This document shows, piece by piece, positions 57,068 to 64,000 of a DNA stretch of 64,000 nucleotides; the stretch's first letter is position 1; each line of letters begins with the position of its first letter. A program made the position numbers and the translations under genes. Source of the DNA: Melampsora larici-populina 98AG31 (Eukaryota > Basidiomycota > Pucciniomycetes > Pucciniales > Melampsoraceae); contig NW_006768784.1 of the NCBI RefSeq assembly GCF_000204055.1, positions 124,001-188,000 of the forward strand. Reading direction: 5' to 3'. The notes below the pieces were generated by a model. It saw only the letters and a program-made list of their open reading frames with translations, was not told the DNA's origin and made no database searches.

Positions 57068-60000
57068 ATGAATTCCTGCGAAAAACCCTGGCTTGAAAAC
57101 TTAAACTCTGCACAAAGTAAAGCAGTCGAGTCTGTAGCAAATGGAAGCCTGCAGATCCTTGCAGGCCCGGGCAGTGGTACTTCCTCTGCAACTTTTATAC
57201 AACTTGCAAGACAGCAAAACTAATACCAGTCGGCTCTTCAGGAAAAACTCGTGTTCTCACCTGTCGCGTAGCCTATCTCATCAAAAACACTGGGATTGAT
57301 CCAAAGGATCTTGCAGTAGTGACATTCACTAACAAAGTTTGTACTCTTGCTCAACGTTCAGATTGGCTATCAACCATCATAGCCAACATCCAGCCTAACT
57401 GATACTTCGTCGGTGTTTTTTTGTCTCATCTTACGTAGGCCGCCAATGAGATGAAGAATCGGCTATACGTCCTTCTTGGTGCAAAGCTAGCCAATGAGAT
57501 AGTCATGGGCACTTTCCACGGTGTTTGCGTCAGATGTTAGTCCTCCGATATCGCTAATTCACCATCGCACAGAATCTTACCTCATGTCACCTCCCTAAGT
57601 TTTGCGCCAACACGGCTCCAAAGTTGGCTTGAAGGCGAATTGGGTGATTTGCGATCGCAAACAGCAGCTTGCGTATTGCAAGCATGTGCTGAAGGATCCA
57701 AAGGTCAAAGCTCGAATGGCTGGATCGGTCCTGCTTAAGTTCACCGATGAATCATTGTTGGACTATGTCTCCAAGAGAAAATCGAAAGGCGAAGCCTTTG
57801 AGGCATGCCAAAAGACCAAAAAAGATCCATTCACGAATGAACTCTTCGAGTAAGTCAATCTGCTCGGCTTTTGCATACTCAATCATGATGGCTAATCATT
57901 AGTATTTGAACCCAACTAGCGCCTATAATTCTGCCCTAAGAGACGATAATTGCTTAGACTTCGATGATCTACTCACTTACGGGTTCGTTCGACATCATAT
58001 GTACACAAGGCTTCATCTACCAGCTCATATAGTTGCATCTTTTGCCTGTATCAGCGAACGACTGTTTCGGTGCCATCCTCAAGTCATATCTTACATCAGA
58101 CATGTATTGATTGACGAGTTTCAAGATACAAACGTGGTACAGTATCAGATGATGAAACATATGGCATATCGTGGTGCTGTCACCATTGTCGGTGACCCTG
58201 ATCAAGGTATATATGGTTGGCGTAGTGCCGAAGTCGGAAACTTGATGAGAATGAGGGAAGGTATGGTGATCAGCTACCTATGGTCAAGCGTATTTCTCAT
58301 ATCTGACTCAATCCGTGTTTATAGATCTCCCACAGACTAGAGTGATATGCCTTGAAGAGAACTACCGCTCAAGCTCGCTCATCCTAAATGCATCTCTTTC
58401 TGTTGTGCAGCAAGGTATTATTCTCTGCATCAGAAAGTGAAGCATGGATCAGATTTTGATGAATGCCTCTCCTCTTTATACACAGATACTCAGAGGATTG
58501 ACAAGAGTCTGTTCACTTCTCATCCAAAGGTTTCACTTCCAGTCCTGCAAGCGTTTCGTAAACCGCCAGATGAATCCGAATTCATTGTCCGCGAAATTCA
58601 GCGCCTTATTGCTCATACTGGCGGCCAACTGAACTTTAATGACTTCAGTATCCTCATTAGGTATGGTGCTCTCAGTCGAAATGTTGAAGCTGCACTCCAA
58701 GCTGCTCATATTCCAACACGCATGGTCGGGGGGGTTAAGTTCTTTGAGCGAACTGAGGTCCGCTCATCCATCTCGTTATGCAATACTCGTTATTTTTTGA
58801 CTGATTCCGTGCGCCAGGCAGGTTAAAGACATTATTGCATATTTGCAACTTGCCGACAATCCCATGTTTGTACCAGCGTTTGACAGAATTGCCAATGTTC
58901 CCGCTCGTGCCATTGGTAAGTAAAATTTCGAGCTGCCTGTTGCTGTCGACGCAAAGTTATGTCTACTGACGGATAAAACAGGCGCAGTAACTATTAAAGC
59001 CATAAAAGAAGCAGCTAAAGCTTCGGAATCAAACCCAATGGAGATCATGAGACGAGTAGTCAGAGGTGACTCTTTCCCTGGCTTAAGTCAAACGCACAGA
59101 TCCAAATTCAAGAAATTCTTGTGTGTGATTGGCAAGATTCAGAGTATGGCCAGGTCGGTGAGTACCTTTTGTAGCTGGAGGTGTGATCGTTCCTTGAAAC
59201 AGCTTCCTCCTTTATCTCACACTTTTGTTTGTATTAAAGGGCTCTTCGATTGTCGAGATTATTGACACGCTGATAGCACAAGTTAACTACGTGGCACATC
59301 TGCAAGCCCCTAGCTTGTCAGATGCAGATGAGCGACTCCAGAATGTCGAAGAGTTGAAGGTAGGTGGTAATTTGTGAACTTCGAAAATGACTAGTGTCTT
59401 ACTTCTCGGTGTACCTCCTTTTAGTCGTTTGCTCTCCATTTGGAAGGTGGAAGCTCACCGTCTAGCTCGCAGCCCACGCAGTCTGGGGAAGACACCGATA
59501 CTCTTGATTGGAAGGTTCTCGGAAACGATGATGAAGCATTGGCTGATCTTGAGTGAGCAGCCTTCTTCACAAGACAATATCACCAATGGAGCCAACACTA
59601 AAGTTATAAATCCCAATAGGATAGAACCGCTCAATTCGGACGAAGAGCCTACGGGTTTACGCAGATTTTTGACAGAGTCTATGCTGTCTACCGACACTGA
59701 AGCCGAAGAAGGAAAAGCAAACAAAAACGCGCCAAAAGTCACCATTTCAACGTGCCATGCCTCGAAGGGTTTAGAATGGCCGGTTGTATTTGTCCCTGCT
59801 GGTAAGAACGAGCTATACATCGACAATATATAGTTTGCATACCACGCATTTCTGATGTGATGTCGGATACAGTGGAAAATGGTATATTCCCTTTTTATCG
59901 GTGCAAAGATGAAGAATCTGAAAAGGAGGAACGGTGCGTCATCATTTGCATCATGGGCTTTGCATGTTAAGACTAAATCCAGCATGACTGCAAAACAGGC

Positions 60001-61244
60001 GACTATTGTTTGTTGCCATGACTCGGGCGCAAGGTCTTTTGTACTTGAGTCATTGTGGTCAACGTATGGCCGGAGGTAATTGCGACTTCAATTACTAAGT
60101 GACTCCAATATCAATTAATCTTTGGAAATTGTTTCACAGCGGAAACCCGAAATCAAAGTATCTCTCCTTTTGTTTCGTCACTGACAACCCAAACTACAAC
60201 TACAAAATCAAAATCGTCAAATAATGCAGTGTTTACTTCGAAGCGTCCTATGTTGGATGAGACTGTGCGGCAGGAACTTTCGGATGTTCTTAGTCGACCA
60301 ATGCCTTCGAAGCAGGATGTTACTACTGCAATCGAAAAGTAGTGAGTTTCACGAGACCGATTGAGGGTTTCCAGATCCTAGTGGTGAAGGTCGCTAACCT
60401 GTATCAATGTAGCCAGCGTATCGCAGGAGTTGAAGCTCAAACTTCAAATCTCCAGGGCTCGGACAACAGCCAATCGAATTATGCCTTCCAAGACCCAAGT
60501 TATAATCGCTGGGGCTCCAGTTCGACGAGCTTCAATGCGGTCGGTCACAATGGCGTAGGCTCACAAGCCCCGTCAAGCTCGGCTGGAAGATTTTCGTCCT
60601 CTCAGCCTACTCCTACTATAAAACCATACGGCTTCAACCGACCAGGATCGCAAGTGCCACCGGTCGCAGCTGGCAAATTTGTCTCCACACAACCTAGCTC
60701 GGCTATGCCGGGATTTTCATCCGCAGCGGTTTATACATCACATGAATCGCAGGCTGGAGCTACTTCCAATAACACCAAACAATTTGTTCCTGTTCTGAAA
60801 GCATATGGCTTCAACAGGCCAGGTTCACAGGCTCCTCCAGCGCCAAAAAGTGGTACTTTGGGGGTTTTATCCGCCACTACCGCTGGTAGCAAAAATATCT
60901 CGGCACCTTTCATTCCACAGATCCCCCGCAAACCACTTGCGCCATTAACTGAAGCGGTTCAAAATTTACCTGAAACTCGATTGAGCCGCGGGGCCCAGGT
61001 TATTCTCGACTTGACTGGTGATAGCTCAAGTGATACGGCAGTAGGTAGCACCAAAGTCTCACTGGCTGGCTTTCAAGCTTCCTCCTCGAGCTTCATGGTC
61101 GGTCTCAAACATACCCTCCCACAAGATTCGAACTCGGCTGTCGTAAACAAAAAGCAGAAGAAGCCGCCTGTGAAGAAAGTTGCCGGGGGGTCAACGAGTC
61201 AAAAGAAGCCAACCAAGAAAGGGAAAGGGAAGTCAAAAGCATAA
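57068..61244 (+). CDS. SRS2: Srs2-type UvrD/Rep DNA helicase
   Basis: Srs2 is a 3'-5' superfamily-1 helicase that strips Rad51 from single-stranded DNA and limits recombination. The ATG is at 57068; exon 1 is 57068..57176 and exon 2 57242..57336. Motifs in order: Q-motif LNSAQSKAV, Walker A GPGSGKT (split by intron 1), motif Ia VVTFTNKAANEM, TFHGVC, motif II VLIDEFQDTN, motif III VGDPDQGIYGWR, motif IV ENYRSSS then GGVKFFER, motif V TISTCHASKGLEWPVVF, motif VI FVAMTRAQGLLYLS. The C-terminal 300 residues (60342..61244) are a low-complexity tail with YGFNRPGSQ repeats and a basic end (KKPTKKGKGKSKA). All helicase motifs are intact. About a dozen introns of 45-90 bp; length is roughly 1,000-1,100 residues. 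A plain UvrD-like helicase is the alternative, but the eukaryotic context favours Srs2. Confidence 0.85.
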
Positions 61245-62133
61245 ACCAAGATATCAGACATGATTTTACTTGTGATAAATTTGTAAACTACATTTGTAAT
61301 TTCTTTACGGATCTTTCAACCTCTGAGAAACGATATCGTACAATTGTTTCATCCTATGCTTGTAACATCCCAACTGCTATTCTTGATCACACGCCACTCT
61401 TTCTGTCGGTATTAAAGGATCCGCTGTAAATAGTTAGTCTTGCTTGGCAAAGTATACATATGTTATTTCCAGAGTACAAAATGAGGACTATCGGCCTCTA
61501 GACCAGCACGTACGAATATATCTGACAACAAAAGCAATCTTGTCAAGACTCGGACAAACGAAAGTTTTCCTAATCATCTTGTCGCCCTCGAAGATTTACT
61601 CGAACACCAGCTTCGACTTTCGCACATTTTCAGCCACCAGTCATTATTGATGGGGAATGGACCAGTTGGTAAGAACTTTATCAAAAGGTTCAAGAATCAG
61701 ATTCAAAGGTCATGCGCCGACATTTATGGCATACAAAGCTCTTTTCTGTCAATTTTCAGGGAAATTGTCAGATGTTCGTGATCAAGCACAAGCAGCCTGT
61801 CTTTAAAAGTCCATTTTTCCTCAGATCTTCATCATTCAGATAAAGGCGACCTCATCATCATGAGCAAATGCAATTCTTCTTGAGATCAGCAAGTCAACAA
61901 CCTCCGTTGAACCTATCTTCTCATTTCACTATAAGTCAAAAGCATGAAGCTGTATACCAACAGCCGCCAAATGTTCGAATCTCTTGCGCTGATCACCAAT
62001 GTATTATCCCTGTTAAGTGATATAAACCGTGGAAGTTTTCTTTCCTGAGTAATATAACCCTCACAAACGCACCAAACAGCATTGCCATTCACCTACTTTA
62101 TCATTTCATCTATCTTCGAAGCTCTCGCTCAAC
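61245..62133. other. Intergenic, no gene seen
   Basis: The 3' flank of the helicase gene and the upstream region of the next open frame; no repeat or domain was noticed. Confidence 0.4.
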
Positions 62134-62541
62134 ATGACTATGCAACCAAAAGATATCAACACTCGTGGAGCTCACTGTGATACCAAGAATGCAGTCCAGC
62201 TGTCCGCAGACGAGCCAGTTACCCTTAGCTCAACTGACTACAAGCCTCCAGGATCCACGAGGGTAAACACCCGCAATTTACAAACGCCTGAGGCGTGTGA
62301 AACCATTTCAAAGTACTCTTTACCTCCTTTCCCTTTCGCAAGGCAACCTCAGCTACCGCCAGCCCGTTCAAAGCCGGTACCCAAGTCTAAGATTCCAATC
62401 ATGACACAAGCTGGGATTTTTTGTCCTAAGCCTCGTGACGGCTCAGTTCGCAGGCGACTCCGTTTACTGAACCAGCGATCTTATCATACAGACCATGATC
62501 CTTTACTTACGCAGACTGATGCGACCAGTAGATCAAAGTAG
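62134..62541 (+). CDS. Hypothetical short protein
   Basis: A single exon of 135 residues with no recognised family. Pro-, Ser- and Arg-rich and probably disordered: SLPPFPFARQPQLPPARSKPV is followed by a basic stretch (RRRLRLLNQRSYH). No signal peptide or membrane segment. Coding-like composition and a Kozak-like AACATGA context support it weakly. Confidence 0.35.
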   Translation: MTMQPKDINTRGAHCDTKNAVQLSADEPVTLSSTDYKPPGSTRVNTRNLQTPEACETISKYSLPPFPFARQPQLPPARSKPVPKSKIPIMTQAGIFCPKPRDGSVRRRLRLLNQRSYHTDHDPLLTQTDATSRSK

Positions 62542-63239
62542 CTTCCTTAAATTCAACAATCAAAATATTTGAGCCCTGCGGTTTTGTGCATAATTTTGAC
62601 TAAAAACTACTATACCCTTGTTTGTAAGACCCACGTGATGACTGCGCTCAAGAAATGACATTTCATAATTAGTGGAACTAGATGAAACACACGTGTGAGG
62701 AACTTGATGTCTATTTTACCTCCAGGTTGAGGGATAGTGAAGTTGTATGAGTCCACTAAATCAATGTCATATTCCAAGCGTTTGTCAGTACCAACAGTGC
62801 TGATTGATTCGGATACATTCAGCTATTGGTGCGAGCCGATTTTGCCGACCTAGCATGACGCTGAGACATGGGCAATATTGCATCCGCAATCTTCCCTTTG
62901 TGCGTCTGCGTCTTCGTTTCCAGCAATCATTTGTTCTCCCAGCCACCCAAAACTTACCGGAATGGCTTTAGACCAGGTCAATGAGAACCAACGTTTGGTT
63001 TTTGCACAGAGCATACCGATCACAATCATCCGCTTTTTCAGAAACACCTTTCTCCTTGCGTGATCAATGAGTTACTTGACTGTAAATGATGAATTGGTGA
63101 TATGAGGATCAAAATGTTCATTTTAATTACATTTCTGTCCAAAAGTCAAGTGTTCGTGATGGTATTGGAGAAGATGCGAGAGAATGGGAATGGTCTAAAG
63201 TATCTTGTTTGATAGCTCGTCAATGATCATATCAGTACC
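62542..63239. other. Intergenic, no gene seen
   Basis: Overlapping short frames on both strands near 62850-63060 have no domain. Nothing else was identified. Confidence 0.4.
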
Positions 63240-63830
63240 TGCTGGACGTCGGCAAAATGTTCAGAGTGGGAACACGAGAACACGACAAGCTTCATCCTGC
63301 TTCATTCGTCAAGAATTTGAAGATCTCGAAGTTGAAGAAGAAACTCAGCAATCAAAATGATATTCCAATTGAATCTATTCACTGAGTCAAGTGGCTCAAG
63401 CACCCCGAAGGATACGCAAAAGACCCATGGCACTATAGTTCTCAATTTGTTTGATAAGCATTCAGCTCACAATGTTGAAAAAGGAGGTTTGTATGCTGAC
63501 TGTGATAGAGTTAAAAGTAAACAGTATGTTTAGGGTCCAACAGTGTGTTTAACTTTCAATTGTTTAGACTTGTATCATACCCATACTACTTGCAATGACT
63601 ATGCTTATTGCACAAAATGTGGTGACCCACATAACTACAAAGACTGTCCCAATAATGACTCCACACGAGTTTGTACTAGATGCTTCCACTTTGACTGTCA
63701 AAGACAAACAGAAAAGATTCACCATTTTTCTCCCAAATATACTCACTCTCCAAAAGGTTTAGGTTGTGCCCTCCAAGGTATGATGTTTACAATCACTCCC
63801 TCAAACACTATCAGAAATGACTCATTGTAA
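63240..63830 (+). pseudogene. Decayed LINE gag-like region with zinc knuckles
   Basis: Plus-strand frames read NLFDKHSAHNVEKGGLYAD, then after an in-frame TAG a cysteine-rich stretch: NCLDLYHTHTTC, YCTKCGDPHNYKDC and VCTRCFHFDC. These repeat the C-x2-C-x4-H-x4-C style of LINE ORF1 or gag zinc knuckles. The first knuckle is disturbed (CLTFNC). Several stops upstream show decay. The sequence may continue beyond the window. Confidence 0.55.
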
Positions 63831-64000
63831 TGTCAGAAATTCCACATCCAACAGCTCAATGATCCCACAAATTCTAAACTTCAATTTTGAACATCTTGTT
63901 GGTGATTGAGGCACCCAACAAGCGCTACGTGGGACTTGGTTTTCCGAGGTCTTTCAGCATGCCAATGACAAGAGTGTTATCATGTATCACCTGCGACTTT

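Overview
The window looks like nuclear DNA of a basidiomycete fungus, most likely a rust (Pucciniales). Genes are broken by many short GT-AG introns of about 45-90 bp. The recognisable products are eukaryotic core proteins: enoyl-CoA reductase Tsc13, Sec72, exocyst Sec3, Paf1, an Srs2-type helicase, a fluoride exporter and an oligopeptide transporter. They alternate with repeat-rich DNA and small secreted cysteine-rich proteins of the kind found in plant-parasitic fungi. The rust assignment is inferred from this gene style; no marker gene is present.

Layout: 0-9.5 kb holds a secreted repeat protein (-), a nuclear-looking hypothetical protein (+), a four-exon metallothionein (-) and TSC13 (+). 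9.5-25.5 kb is accessory DNA: several families of short inverted-repeat elements, some nested, decayed transposon pieces, one serine-rich hypothetical gene and one small cysteine-rich secreted protein. 25.8-30 kb has SEC72, followed by a cysteine-rich secreted gene whose 5' half lies in an exact 942-bp tandem duplication, and then a decayed paralogue. 30.7-40.4 kb is a dense minus-strand block: an OPT-family transporter and SEC3. 40.7-49 kb is again mobile: a 532-bp element nested at the edge of a 1.5-kb inverted-repeat segment that carries a small intact gene, a decayed DDE transposase and further foldback elements. 50-62.5 kb returns to host genes: FEX-type fluoride exporter (-), a secreted protein (+), PAF1 (-) and SRS2-like helicase (+) firing from a shared 269-bp promoter with a long hairpin, and a short hypothetical gene. 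The window ends in a decayed LINE gag-like region.

The most interesting items are: (1) a truncated foldback element inserted at an intron 3' end, with a 41-bp duplication that copies the splice acceptor so the gene survives and the element becomes intron; (2) the very young tandem duplication that makes a chimeric secreted protein; (3) a secreted protein with a tandemly duplicated phase-symmetric exon. No rRNA, tRNA or CRISPR was found. Exon joins were made by eye from splice signals, reading frame and family resemblance.
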